In this document: one piece after another, positions 42,831-52,054 of the stretch
Layout of the letters: every line of letters starts with the position of its first letter
How positions within the stretch are numbered: position 1 is the stretch's first letter
Source of the DNA: SIG455 sp045646385
Lineage (GTDB): Bacteria > Bacillota > Clostridia > UMGS1810
Assembly: GCA_045646385.1 (NCBI GenBank)
Contig: JAZRKQ010000027.1
Span: 1 to 64,000 of the forward strand
Direction: 5' to 3'
Length of the DNA: 64,000 bases
Position numbers and translations under genes: made by a program
The notes under the pieces: generated by a model
The model's database searches: none
What the model saw: the letters and a program-made list of their open reading frames with translations, nothing else
Told to the model about the DNA's origin: nothing

Positions 42831-43582
42831 ATATCATACAGAGTTTTTATGATAATTTATCCTCACAATATGATAAACTTTTTCTTGATTGGCAAGCCAC
42901 AATAAAAGAACAATCCATAATTTTAGATAAATTGTTTAAAGATAACGGATATGACAATAAGTCTAAAATTCTTGATTGTGCCTGCGGTATTGGAACGCAA
43001 GCAATAGGGCTTGCTACTCTGGGATATAATGTAACTGCTTCTGATATAAGTGATGGTGAACTCATCGAGGCAAGACAGCGCGCTACAAAAAACAATGTAA
43101 AGATTTGTTTTGAAAACGCTGATTTTCGCACGTTATCTAAAACTTTTTCGCAAAAGTTTGACATTGTTATTGCTATGGATAATGCTCTGCCTCATATGCT
43201 CACAAAAAGTGATTTGGAAAGGGCAATCAAGAGTATTACATGCCAAATAGCATCGGGCGGTATGTTTGTCGCAAGCATTAGAGATTATGATGTTTTGCTT
43301 GATAGTAAGCCACCATATTCTGCACCATATATACATAAGACGGAAAAAGGACAGAGAGTATCTTTCCAGACATGGAGTTGGAGTGACGATAATTATAAAC
43401 TCATCCAGTATATTATTGAAGATGATGAAACTCTAAAAACGAGTAAATTTGAATGTGAATACAGGGCAGTTCGCAGAGAAGAGGTCACAAATATACTCCT
43501 TTCTAATGGCTGTAGTAATGTGGTATGGAAATCTCCTGAAGAAACAGGCTTTTATCAACCAATTGTAATTGCGAAAAAGTAA
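42827..43582 (+). CDS. Class I SAM-dependent methyltransferase
   Basis: A 251-residue Rossmann methyltransferase. Motif I ILDCACGIGTQAIGLATLGY at about 48-67, motif II VTASDISDGELIEARQRA and the motif IV-like FDIVIAMDNALPHML are present. Start ATG 42827 follows GGAGGG; an in-frame GTG-type start at 42809 overlaps that site. The N-terminus IIQSFYDNLSSQYDKLF is common to small-molecule methyltransferases. Substrate unknown. Confidence 0.9.
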   Translation: MNIIQSFYDNLSSQYDKLFLDWQATIKEQSIILDKLFKDNGYDNKSKILDCACGIGTQAIGLATLGYNVTASDISDGELIEARQRATKNNVKICFENADFRTLSKTFSQKFDIVIAMDNALPHMLTKSDLERAIKSITCQIASGGMFVASIRDYDVLLDSKPPYSAPYIHKTEKGQRVSFQTWSWSDDNYKLIQYIIEDDETLKTSKFECEYRAVRREEVTNILLSNGCSNVVWKSPEETGFYQPIVIAKK

Positions 43583-43708
43583 TGAATTTTTGTTCCTAAC
43601 TTGACACGTTTCTATACGATCGAATGTCAGTACTATTCTCTTAAAAAAGAGGAGAGAGGAAATACATATAATATTTTGCACTTGCAAAATTGTTAATGGA
43701 GTTATGTT

Positions 43709-44191
43709 ATGGTAAGAATTTTATTTATATGCCACGGTAATATATGCCGAAGCCCAATGGCAGAATTTGTTTTTAAGGATATTGTAGAAAAATCAGGAAT
43801 AAGTGATAAATTCTATGTGGCTTCTGCTGCTACGAGTTACGAGGAAATAGGCAATCCTGTGCATCATGGAACCGCAAAAATTTTAGACGGACTTGGTATA
43901 TCATACTCCGGAAAACGTGCGATACATTTAGAAAAATCCGACTATGCGAAATACGATTATTTAGTGTGTATGGACAGTGCCAATGTACGTAATACCTTAC
44001 GGATTATAGGGAATGATGCGGATAAAAAAATACACAAACTACTTGAGTTTGTCGGCTCTTATGAAGATGTTGCTGATCCGTGGTATACAGGAAAATTTGA
44101 CAAAACATACAAAGATGTTCTGGCAGGATGTAAGGGACTTTTAAGATATATAGAGAAACAAAAAATAATTGAAACAAAATGTGATATCTAA
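43709..44191 (+). CDS. Low-molecular-weight protein tyrosine phosphatase
   Basis: 160 residues. The P-loop is ICHGNICRSPMAEF at residues 7-20 (CX4-5CRS form CHGNICRS) and the general-acid Asp is in DPWYTGKF near 130. Such phosphatases often regulate capsule kinases or stress proteins; no kinase is adjacent. A GGAGTT site precedes ATG. Separated by about 125 bases from the methyltransferase, so possibly a separate unit. Confidence 0.92.
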   Translation: MVRILFICHGNICRSPMAEFVFKDIVEKSGISDKFYVASAATSYEEIGNPVHHGTAKILDGLGISYSGKRAIHLEKSDYAKYDYLVCMDSANVRNTLRIIGNDADKKIHKLLEFVGSYEDVADPWYTGKFDKTYKDVLAGCKGLLRYIEKQKIIETKCDI

Positions 44192-44257
44192 ACCTTATAT
44201 CCCTTATAACACAGAAGATCTCAAAATTTAACGAGGATTTAACGGAGAATAACTAAT

Positions 44258-44581
44258 ATGAACAAATGCCGTATAACTGTAATGAGAATATCACATTATG
44301 ATGATTTAATAGAAAAATACGAAAATCCGATTAAGCATACTTGTGATTTAAAAGAAGGACAAGTTTTTATTGCAAACGGATGGAAAAAGCCTGATGGTCT
44401 GTGTGATAGTGCGTGGGAAAGCATATCTCCTTTTGTAATGACTTTATCTCATGGCGGTGAGAATTTTTATGATGGATGGATGAAGAATCCAAAGACTGCT
44501 ATGATTTCCTGTAATGATGGGTTTAGACCTGTAAGTTTTTATATTGAGGCGCTTGATGAAAGTGCAGATACAGACAAATAA
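44258..44581 (+). CDS. TIGR04076 family protein
   Basis: A 107-residue protein with the TIGR04076 pattern: CRITVMRISHYDDLIEKY at the start, VFIANGWKKPDGLCDSAWESISPFV in the middle and ISCNDGFRPVSFYIEAL at the end. Conserved cysteines at residues 4, about 29, about 49 and about 89 suggest metal binding. The family is frequent in anaerobes, role unknown. CGGAG lies before ATG. Confidence 0.88.
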   Translation: MNKCRITVMRISHYDDLIEKYENPIKHTCDLKEGQVFIANGWKKPDGLCDSAWESISPFVMTLSHGGENFYDGWMKNPKTAMISCNDGFRPVSFYIEALDESADTDK

Positions 44582-44640
44582 TTAGGGAGCAACATATACC
44601 ACAAAAGTGATTAAGTAAATTCAAAAGGGAGGGCTATATT

Positions 44641-45810
44641 ATGAATTTTAAACCTATGATAGATTTTATGGACAGGCTTACCGAATGGCGAATACCAGGA
44701 AATAGTATAAGCATATATATTGACAATAAGGAAGTATTTAATTACAGTTCGGGATACGCAGATATTGAAAACAAAATACCAATGACAGCAGACAAACTTA
44801 TAAATATTTACTCATGCTCAAAACCTGCAACTGTAATCGGCGCTTTGCAACTATATGAAAAAGGGTTTTTTCTACTAGATGACCCCGTATACGACTTTAT
44901 CCCTGAATTTAAAGATATGTATATAAATACCGAAAACGGACTGAAAAAAGCAGAAAACAGCATTACAATGCGTCATTTATTTACAATGACGTCCGGCATT
45001 ACATATAATACCAACTCAAACGCATTTAAAAAAGCGGCTGAACTTACAGACGGAAAAATGAATACTGTAACTTTAGCAAAATGCATTGCATCTGATCCCC
45101 TTGATTTTGAGCCCGGAAAACAGTGGAAATATGGGCTGAATCATGATATTTTAGGTGCTGTGGTTGAGATAATTTCAGGCAAAAAGTTTCGAGATTATAT
45201 GCACGAAAATGTGTTTGAACCGTTGGGAATCAAGAATACTTTATACCACAACGATGATGTGCAAAACCAAATGGCTCAACAATATAGTTTTAAAGACCAA
45301 AGCGAAAGCAATATAGTTAACCTTCAGGCATCGGGAGATAGCCGTAAGGGAGGAGAACTTATAAACGTAGGCAAAGCACGAAACGGTCAAGCAAGTGAAT
45401 TTGACAGTGGCGGATCAGGTGTTGTTACCTCCGTAAATGAATATTCAAAGTTTGTATCTGCTTTGGCAAACGGAGGCATCGGCCCGAATGGTGAAAGGAT
45501 AATTGCAGAAAGCACCATACGTCTTATGCGCCAAAATCAATTAAGCGAGGTTCAACGCCAGACAATGGTATGGCCTCAACTTAAAGGCTATGGCTACGGA
45601 CTCGGTGTCAGAACGCTTATCGACAAAGCGGCTTCAGGCTCAACAGGACCTTTAGGTGAGTTTGGTTGGGGCGGTGCAGCAGGTGCAACAGTGCTTGCAG
45701 ATTTAGATAACAGAATATCTATGTTTTATGCACATCATATGCTAAACCCACAGGAAACGTATTATCAACCGAGGCTTAGAAATGTTCTATACACCTGTAT
45801 AACGGGCTGA
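44641..45810 (+). CDS. Beta-lactamase-related serine hydrolase
   Basis: 389 residues, class C beta-lactamase/EstB-like fold. The SxxK nucleophile motif is SCSK (in NIYSCSKPATV, about residue 60), the Tyr motif region is WKYGLNHDILGAVVE near 165, and the C-terminal GEFGWGGAAGA corresponds to the KTG-like strand. No signal peptide is visible, so a cytoplasmic esterase or peptidase is likelier than a drug-resistance lactamase. AGGGAGG precedes ATG. Similar enzymes occur in many gut Clostridia. Confidence 0.9.
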   Translation: MNFKPMIDFMDRLTEWRIPGNSISIYIDNKEVFNYSSGYADIENKIPMTADKLINIYSCSKPATVIGALQLYEKGFFLLDDPVYDFIPEFKDMYINTENGLKKAENSITMRHLFTMTSGITYNTNSNAFKKAAELTDGKMNTVTLAKCIASDPLDFEPGKQWKYGLNHDILGAVVEIISGKKFRDYMHENVFEPLGIKNTLYHNDDVQNQMAQQYSFKDQSESNIVNLQASGDSRKGGELINVGKARNGQASEFDSGGSGVVTSVNEYSKFVSALANGGIGPNGERIIAESTIRLMRQNQLSEVQRQTMVWPQLKGYGYGLGVRTLIDKAASGSTGPLGEFGWGGAAGATVLADLDNRISMFYAHHMLNPQETYYQPRLRNVLYTCITG

Positions 45811-45834
45811 CATTAATTACGGAGTGAAATTAAA

Positions 45835-46476
45835 ATGACTACTTTACTTATGATAAGACACGGCGAAAGCGAAGCCAACCGAAACAAAGTTTTTGCCGGC
45901 AACTTAGATGCTGATTTACAAAGTAACGGCCTGAAACAAGCACAAAAAACGGCAGAATTTATAGTGGCAAATTACAAAGTTGACAAGGTGTATGCCAGCG
46001 ACCTTAAAAGGGCATTTAAAACAGGAAAATGCGTAGCGGATTTAGCCGGAGTTGAAATAATACCAAACAAAAACTTGCGCGAAATATCCGCAGGACAATG
46101 GGAAGGTATGAAATACTCCGATTTGGCAACCGACTATTCAGATGACTACAATATATGGCTTACAGACATCGGCAATGCGTGTTGCACGGGAGGAGAATCC
46201 GTTAAACAACTTGCAAAAAGGGTTATGGCTGAACTGACCGCCATAGCGTCTGCCAACGACGGAAAAACTATTGTTATTGCAACGCACGCAACACCAATAC
46301 GTGCAATGCAAACCCTTGTTAAACACGGAAATCTTGAAAATATGCACGCTGTTGCGTGGGTTACAAACGCTTCTGTTACTACCTTTGAATACGAAAACGG
46401 AGTATGGAAATGCGTTAAAATAAGCGAAGATGCACACCTTAATGAATTGAAAACTGAACTTCCCAAAAATGTGTAA
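45835..46476 (+). CDS. Histidine phosphatase family protein
   Basis: 213 residues of the phosphoglycerate mutase-like superfamily. LMIRHGESEANRNKVFAG holds the catalytic RHG, YASDLKRAFKTGKCVAD the second Arg, and IVIATHATPIRAMQTLV the second His. It follows the hydrolase gene by 24 bases with CGGAG before ATG. Cofactor or substrate specificity cannot be judged. Last gene of the rightward cluster. Confidence 0.92.
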   Translation: MTTLLMIRHGESEANRNKVFAGNLDADLQSNGLKQAQKTAEFIVANYKVDKVYASDLKRAFKTGKCVADLAGVEIIPNKNLREISAGQWEGMKYSDLATDYSDDYNIWLTDIGNACCTGGESVKQLAKRVMAELTAIASANDGKTIVIATHATPIRAMQTLVKHGNLENMHAVAWVTNASVTTFEYENGVWKCVKISEDAHLNELKTELPKNV

Positions 46477-46482
46477 ATTTAA

Positions 46483-46512
46483 AACCCGTCTTAAAAAGAC
46501 GGGTTATTTTAT
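46483..46512. terminator. Bidirectional terminator
   Basis: Stem AACCCGTCTT / AAGACGGGTT with a three-base loop and T-rich tail, overlapping the stop codon of the convergent gene at 46504. Confidence 0.85.
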
Positions 46513-47106
46513 TGCAGGAGATATAATGGTTTTTAAAAGTTCCGCCGGCATAGGTGCATTGGTTGGAGTGTATCTTTCAATGCTTACAATTTTAACTACT
46601 GCAGGCTCCATAAAGTCGCCCGCAGGTGCTATAACATACTGACCCACTTTATACGTTTTATTACCGGAAAGGTAGTAGTATTGTTTTCGTTTACCGGCAA
46701 AAGTTACGCTGTAGTAAACAAGTCCGTCATCTCCATATTCCTCGTATGATTTTGGCATACCTTTTATCATATCAGAAATTTCACCAACAATATTCAACAA
46801 AGATTTATCTATATGTCTTATTTCCTGAGCCTTGCCGATATTTTCAATTGCAGCGGTATAGTTTGACATAAAAACGTCCGGATTATCAGTATACCTCATC
46901 ATATCAGCATTGTTTTTAACAGATTTTAAATAACGCAGAACATCTTCTGCATAAACATTTTTACGTTTTAATGTCCTTACAATTTTATAAGCCTGCCATA
47001 CTTTTGAAGACACTTCACAAAGAACATTGTCACTCTCTACTTTTTTTCTGTCCAAAAAGCGTAGTATGACTAATTTTATCTTTTCAATAAGTTTTTTTAA
47101 AAACAT
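46504..47106 (-). CDS. Unrecognised protein with C-terminal small beta domain
   Basis: 200 residues. Residues 1-20 are hydrophobic and basic (LKKLIEKIKLVILRFLDRKK), perhaps a peripheral membrane helix; 25-120 look helical; 125-200 carry YYSVTFAGKRKQYYYLSGN and YKVGQYVIAPAGDFMEPAVVKIVSIERY, a small barrel found at the end of several unnamed Firmicutes proteins. It starts 24 bases after mtnN and is probably in the same transcript. Function unknown. Confidence 0.65.
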   Translation of the reverse strand: MFLKKLIEKIKLVILRFLDRKKVESDNVLCEVSSKVWQAYKIVRTLKRKNVYAEDVLRYLKSVKNNADMMRYTDNPDVFMSNYTAAIENIGKAQEIRHIDKSLLNIVGEISDMIKGMPKSYEEYGDDGLVYYSVTFAGKRKQYYYLSGNKTYKVGQYVIAPAGDFMEPAVVKIVSIERYTPTNAPMPAELLKTIISPAIK

Positions 47107-47130
47107 ATAACCACCTGAAAGCAGATGAGA

Positions 47131-47817
47131 TTATCTGCATAATTCTATAATAATATCCTTTGTTGTTTTTGCAGCATAATCAAGTGACGATTTATAGTCG
47201 TTGTCAGAATTTTCGTCACCGCTGTCTGACATACTGCGAAGTATTGCAAATGGTACGTCATTTATATAGCACACATGACCGATTGAAGCACTTTCCATAT
47301 CTCCGCCGATGGCATCGAAATTATCTTGCAGCCATTTAACAAGAACAGAGTCGTTTATAAATTTGTCGCCCGTTGCTATAACACCCTTTTTATAGTTAAT
47401 ATTTTTACCCTTTAATATATTCTCAAAATCAGAATTTGTATCAGCATCGCAATCAAAATATATCTTATTAATTCCCGATATAAGCCCTATTGGATCTCCT
47501 ACTGCGGATGTATCCATATCGTACTGAACAACCTTATCAGCAAGGATAATATCACCTGTTTTAAGTTCTTTTGAAAGTCCGCCGCACACACCGATATTTA
47601 TTATTAAATCCGGCGCAAAATTCATAATCATTGCCTGAGTGCACGCTGCGGCAAACACCTTACCTATTCCACTTTGTGCAAGTATCACTTCAGCATTTTC
47701 TAAAATCCCTTTATAAAAATTCATACCTGCTATGGTTGTAGTTTGTGCTACCGCCATATTCTTTTTAATTTCTTCTATTTCAACTTCCATAGCACCGATT
47801 ATGCCTATTTTTCTCAT
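47131..47817 (-). CDS. mtnN: 5'-methylthioadenosine/S-adenosylhomocysteine nucleosidase
   Basis: Pfs enzyme that cleaves SAH to S-ribosylhomocysteine and adenine. 228 residues: IGIIGAMEVEIEEIK at the start with the catalytic Glu, INIGVCGGLSKELKTGDIILAD, and GGDMESASIGHVCYINDVPF with the ribose-binding Met-Glu pair, then LRSMSDSGDE holding the catalytic Asp. Immediately downstream of luxS, making the two-step SAH recycling pathway. Confidence 0.95.
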   Translation of the reverse strand: MRKIGIIGAMEVEIEEIKKNMAVAQTTTIAGMNFYKGILENAEVILAQSGIGKVFAAACTQAMIMNFAPDLIINIGVCGGLSKELKTGDIILADKVVQYDMDTSAVGDPIGLISGINKIYFDCDADTNSDFENILKGKNINYKKGVIATGDKFINDSVLVKWLQDNFDAIGGDMESASIGHVCYINDVPFAILRSMSDSGDENSDNDYKSSLDYAAKTTKDIIIELCR

Positions 47818-47827
47818 ATTATTTTCC

Positions 47828-48289
47828 TCATTCTTTATATTTCATATCATCAGGTGTCCAGTTTTTTATAACATTTGACATTTCAAGCGCCTCGCACTTG
47901 GCACCAGCAAGGTCGTGTTCAAGATAATTTCCGCACTCAATGCGACTGTTACCGGGAATATCACCATCAAAATCTGTAATAAACGAAAATGCATCCTGTA
48001 TAAGTTCAATAGCCTGTTCGTATGAAACGCTATCGCGCAAAATAAGATAAAAACCCGTTCTGCATCCCATAGGTCCAAAATATACAACGCTGTTGCTGTA
48101 TTCACTATTTCGCACAAATGTTGCAAATATATGCTCTATAGTATGCATCGCCGCATTTTCAAGATAGTTGCCGCCGTTCGGGATTTTAACGCGTATATCA
48201 TACGTTACAACATCACCGTCGATGCGGGATAAATATATCCCTCTTTCTAAAACATCGTGATTTACTTTAAAACTTTCTATTTTATTCAC
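47828..48289 (-). CDS. luxS: S-ribosylhomocysteine lyase
   Basis: Makes homocysteine and DPD, the AI-2 precursor. 153 residues from GTG 48289; AAGGAAG lies seven bases before it, and the frame then begins NKIESFKVNHDVLERGIYLS as in other LuxS proteins. The metal ligands are in AMHTIEHIFATF (two His) and LAGAKCEAL (Cys). A longer frame starting at TTG 48310 lacks a ribosome site. Genes order is ATP-grasp, luxS, mtnN. Confidence 0.95.
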   Translation of the reverse strand: MNKIESFKVNHDVLERGIYLSRIDGDVVTYDIRVKIPNGGNYLENAAMHTIEHIFATFVRNSEYSNSVVYFGPMGCRTGFYLILRDSVSYEQAIELIQDAFSFITDFDGDIPGNSRIECGNYLEHDLAGAKCEALEMSNVIKNWTPDDMKYKE

Positions 48290-48306
48290 AGCAATCTTCC
48301 TTATAG

Positions 48307-49236
48307 TCAATTTTTGTCGGACAATTTTATCATGTCGCCCAGTTTTTCATCCCACTCTTCGGGAGTGAAAGGTATCATCCCACTTGCAGGAAAGAATGTT
48401 AATTCACCAAAAAATATTTTATTGTTAATCTCATAAAAATCTACTCTTAAAAAAGAAGTATCTTTTGATAAAATTTTTGCATATTCTATCATTTTATCAA
48501 TGTTTTTAGGTTTTTGGGGTAATTTCAAAAACGATGCATAGTCTGCACGTCTAAATGGTGCAAATTCCCATTCAAGTGTAACAAAACTGATATTTGCCGT
48601 GTCGTGATTTTCTAATCCCGAAGACACATACGCAAATTGGGGTATACCATTAAAACAAAAAAACTTGTAATCCGTTAATCCTGCATTATCAGAATTATCT
48701 TCCATATATTTTTCTGCAATAATTCTCGGTTTGACATTTTTATATGGCCACTCGCGATTAGCATAATAATAATTTTTTCTAAGGCTTTTATTAAGAGTTT
48801 TTCTTGCTTTCTTTATATCCAATTTGCTTTTATCACGACAAATTATTAATCCGCCGCTGTCGTGTGTACATTTTAAAACAAACTGTTCGGGCAATTTGTC
48901 AAAATCAATGTCATCAAAGTTATCCCAAACGCCGTAGGTGGGTATAATATACTCTTCACCTATTATATCAGCAACATATTTTTTTGCTTCGTACTTATCT
49001 ACCATTGTTGTATACTCGGGTTTACGGTTATAGAGTTTAAGCCATTGGAGTTTTTCGTTAAAAGTTTTTGGGTTATCCAAGTCCAAAGGTCTGTTCATAC
49101 TATAATAAAAAACTCTTTTTAAAAACTCTGCATCATCCATTTTATCGTGAAAATGCAGGTATGTATTTATTGAAAATCTATATCCCTTATCTGTCAAATA
49201 CTTAAATGCTTTATTTAACAAACCTTTAAGCGGCAT
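48307..49236 (-). CDS. TupA-like ATP-grasp protein
   Basis: 309 residues of the ATPgrasp_TupA family, found with teichuronopeptide and polysaccharide genes. NEKLQWLKLYNRKPEYTTMVDKY-type start (here in two blocks, FNEKLQWLKLYNR and TTMVDKYEAKKYVADIIG), LPEQFVLKCTHDSGGLIICRDKS as ATP-binding lysine/glycine loop, RIIAEKYMED and FFGELTFFPASGMIPFTPEEWD with the terminal metal-binding acidic residues. It may ligate an amino acid or modify glycans. Being first in the luxS-mtnN unit is odd and may be accidental. Confidence 0.87.
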   Translation of the reverse strand: MPLKGLLNKAFKYLTDKGYRFSINTYLHFHDKMDDAEFLKRVFYYSMNRPLDLDNPKTFNEKLQWLKLYNRKPEYTTMVDKYEAKKYVADIIGEEYIIPTYGVWDNFDDIDFDKLPEQFVLKCTHDSGGLIICRDKSKLDIKKARKTLNKSLRKNYYYANREWPYKNVKPRIIAEKYMEDNSDNAGLTDYKFFCFNGIPQFAYVSSGLENHDTANISFVTLEWEFAPFRRADYASFLKLPQKPKNIDKMIEYAKILSKDTSFLRVDFYEINNKIFFGELTFFPASGMIPFTPEEWDEKLGDMIKLSDKN

Positions 49237-49310
49237 ATACCCTACCCCCGTACACTTATAAACTTTTCTGCATTATAACATTTTTTTAAAAAAGTGTCAA
49301 GGAAGGCAAA

Positions 49311-49341
49311 ATTAAAAATCCCTCATTGAGGGATTTTTAAT
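49311..49341. terminator. Terminator after clpC-TSCPD
   Basis: Near-perfect palindrome ATTAAAAATCCCTCA / TGAGGGATTTTTAAT followed by T-rich sequence on both strands; closes the ctsR operon and lies upstream of the ATP-grasp gene. Confidence 0.85.
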
Positions 49342-49346
49342 TTTTA

Positions 49347-49604
49347 TTATTTTACTGTTTTTATAAGTTCCTGTTCAAGTGCTATTGCTATCTGGTCAGG
49401 ACAAGATGTACCACGCCCTCTGCAATCAGTACCGCGAAGTTTTTCGATAGTTTCGCGCGCATCAGCACCTTTTAAAAGTTTGCATATGCCACCGAGATTT
49501 CCCGAACATCCGCCAACAACATCAATTTCTTCTATTTTACCGTTGTTGTCAAGTTCAACTGAAATTTTTTGCGAGCACACACCCTTTGGATAATATACAC
49601 TCAT
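49347..49604 (-). CDS. TIGR03905 family TSCPD-domain protein
   Basis: An 85-residue domain related to the C-terminal TSCPD part of vitamin B12-dependent ribonucleotide reductases. VYYPKGVCSQKISVELD, VVGGCSGNLGGICKLLKGAD and LRGTDCRGRGTSCPDQIAIAL carry four conserved cysteines. Its ATG shares one base with the clpC stop. No enzymatic role is known; it is probably a late-added member of the heat-shock operon. Confidence 0.92.
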   Translation of the reverse strand: MSVYYPKGVCSQKISVELDNNGKIEEIDVVGGCSGNLGGICKLLKGADARETIEKLRGTDCRGRGTSCPDQIAIALEQELIKTVK

Positions 49605-52039
49605 CAGTCATTCTCCTTTTTACTGTCATTTATTATCACGATTTTGCCGTCTGCACAATCTATGGTTACAGTATCGCCTTCACTTACGTTACCGGAAAGC
49701 ATCTCGTCCGATACCAAATCCTCAACCTGCGACTGTATTGCGCGTCTTAGAGGTCTTGCACCATATACAGGGTCGAAACCCGCATCTGCAAGATGCGAAA
49801 CTGCTTCATCTGTATACATAGCAGTTATGCCTATAGTTTCAAGACGGTTTGTAAGATTATTAAGCATAATCTTTGTAATGTTCTGGATATCTTCGTGCGA
49901 AAGTTTTTTAAACACTATAATCTCGTCAATACGGTTTAAAAGTTCCGGACGAAACGCCTTTTTAAGTTCTCCCAGAACAGACGTTTTAATTTTTTCGTAA
50001 TCTTCGTCATCATTACTTTCGCTGCCGAATCCGAGAGAGGTTGTTTTATCGGTTATAAGTCTTGCGCCGATATTAGATGTCATTATAATAACCGTGTTTT
50101 TAAAATCAACCCGTCTGCCTTGCGAATCTGTTAAAATACCATCCTCTAAAATTTGAAGCAAGATATTAAAAACATCAGGGTGCGCTTTTTCAATCTCGTC
50201 AAACAACACTACTGAATATGGTTTTCTTCTTACCTTTTCAGTAAGTTGACCGCCCTCGTCATATCCAACAAATCCGGGAGGTGAGCCAACAAGTCTTGAT
50301 ACATTATGCTTATCCATATACTCACTCATATCAACTCTTATAACGGCATTTTCATCACCAAAAACAGTTTCTGCAACGGCTTTGCACAGTTCTGTTTTAC
50401 CCACGCCGGTAGGACCTAAGAATATAAATGAACCTGTGGGGCGTTTGGGGTCTTTAAGCCCTGTCCTGCCTCGACGGATTGCTTTAGAAACTGCCACTAC
50501 GGCTTCGTCCTGACCTACTACACGTTCGTGAAGAATATTCTCCATATTCTTTAAGCGCTCCTGCTCTTCTTCAGCAAGTTTTTTAACAGGTATTCCTGTC
50601 CAGGATGCAATTATATCGCAAATTTCCTCTGCACCTACGGTAAGGTCTGCCTCGCTGCTTTGCTTGTTCCAACCGTTTTTACGTTGTTCAAGTTCTTTCT
50701 TTAATTCCTCGACCTTATCACGGAATTGTGCGGCTTTTTCAAATTCCTCATTTTCAATTGCAACTTTTTTGGCAGCATCTGTCTGTGCAATTTCAGCCTC
50801 AATCTCCTTAACTTCGGGAGGAGCAGTATACGCTTTCATTCTTATTTTTGACGATGCCTCGTCTATTAAGTCGATCGCCTTGTCGGGCAGGAATCTGTCT
50901 GTGATATATCGTTGAGAAAGTTTTGCCGCACTTACAACAGCCTCATCAGTTATGCGAACCTTATGGTGTGCTTCGTACTTATCGCGTATTCCCATTAAAA
51001 TAGAAATGGTTTCGTCAACAGTAGGTTCACCTACGGTTATCGGTTGGAATCTTCTCTCAAGTGCAGAATCTTTTTCAATATTTTTTCTGTATTCGTCCAA
51101 AGTAGTTGCACCTATAACCTGAAGTTCACCACGTGCAAGCAAGGGTTTCAAAATATTTGCCGCATCCATAGCGCCCTCTGCTGCGCCGGCACCGATAAGT
51201 GTGTGTACTTCATCTATAAAAAGGATTATATCGCTGCTTTTTTTTGCGCTGTCAAGTGCTTTTCTTATTCTGTCCTCAAATTCGCCTCTGTACTTAGTTC
51301 CTGCTACCATTGATGCAAGGTCTAAGGAAAATATTTTCTTACCCTTTAAAGTTTCGGGAACTTCTCCTGATACAATTTTCTGAGCAAGTCCTTCTGCTAT
51401 GGCGGTTTTTCCGACACCAGGCTCACCTATTAAGCATGGATTATTTTTCGTTCTGCGCGAAAGTATCTGTATAACACGCTCTATCTCTTTATCTCTGCCA
51501 ACGATAGGGTCGAATTTGCCATCTGATGCCATTTTTGTAAGGTCGCTGCCAAACGGCTCCAGATCTTTAATATTTCCTCTTGTTTTACTGCTTGATTCAG
51601 GTGCAGATGCACCGCCAAACATCTTACGTGCAATCACATTCGGGTCTGCCTGCTGAGTGCGTATAAGCGATGCAGCAACGCTTTCACCCTCACGCAATAT
51701 CGCCATCAGTATATGCTCAGGGAATATAAACTGCGCGCCTGTTCGCTGTGATTCACTATAACTTAATTCAATAACAGTTTTTGTTCGCGGTGTAAGCGGC
51801 AGCATTCCATCAGGCACTTTTCCGTTTATTGTAAGATTTTGTTCGTCTTTTATATTTTCTATTATATATTCGTATGTTATACCTTCATCAAGCAGTACTT
51901 CGCACGCTTTTGAAGTGCCCTCTTTAACAAGAGCCGCAAGCAGATGCTCTGTACCCACAAAATTATGGCCGAGTTCTGTTGCAATTTCCTGAGAATGCCT
52001 CAGCACATTCCGTGATTTATCTGTAAATCTGCTGTTCAT
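49604..52039 (-). CDS. clpC: ATP-dependent Clp protease ATP-binding subunit ClpC
   Basis: AAA+ unfoldase of 811 residues that feeds ClpP, using McsB-phosphorylated arginine substrates. N-domain with Clp_N repeats (LRHSQEIATELGHNFVGTEHLL), first Walker A GEPGVGKTAIAEGLA and Walker B IILFIDEVHTLIGAGAAEG, UVR-containing M-domain around residue 430 (EEFEKAAQFRDKVEELKKEL), second Walker A GPTGVGKTELCKAVAE and Walker B VVLFDEIEKAHPDVFN. AGGAGG precedes ATG. The complete operon order ctsR-mcsA-mcsB-clpC is present. Confidence 0.97.
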   Translation of the reverse strand: MNSRFTDKSRNVLRHSQEIATELGHNFVGTEHLLAALVKEGTSKACEVLLDEGITYEYIIENIKDEQNLTINGKVPDGMLPLTPRTKTVIELSYSESQRTGAQFIFPEHILMAILREGESVAASLIRTQQADPNVIARKMFGGASAPESSSKTRGNIKDLEPFGSDLTKMASDGKFDPIVGRDKEIERVIQILSRRTKNNPCLIGEPGVGKTAIAEGLAQKIVSGEVPETLKGKKIFSLDLASMVAGTKYRGEFEDRIRKALDSAKKSSDIILFIDEVHTLIGAGAAEGAMDAANILKPLLARGELQVIGATTLDEYRKNIEKDSALERRFQPITVGEPTVDETISILMGIRDKYEAHHKVRITDEAVVSAAKLSQRYITDRFLPDKAIDLIDEASSKIRMKAYTAPPEVKEIEAEIAQTDAAKKVAIENEEFEKAAQFRDKVEELKKELEQRKNGWNKQSSEADLTVGAEEICDIIASWTGIPVKKLAEEEQERLKNMENILHERVVGQDEAVVAVSKAIRRGRTGLKDPKRPTGSFIFLGPTGVGKTELCKAVAETVFGDENAVIRVDMSEYMDKHNVSRLVGSPPGFVGYDEGGQLTEKVRRKPYSVVLFDEIEKAHPDVFNILLQILEDGILTDSQGRRVDFKNTVIIMTSNIGARLITDKTTSLGFGSESNDDEDYEKIKTSVLGELKKAFRPELLNRIDEIIVFKKLSHEDIQNITKIMLNNLTNRLETIGITAMYTDEAVSHLADAGFDPVYGARPLRRAIQSQVEDLVSDEMLSGNVSEGDTVTIDCADGKIVIINDSKKEND

Positions 52040-52054
52040 ATGCTATTCCTCCTT

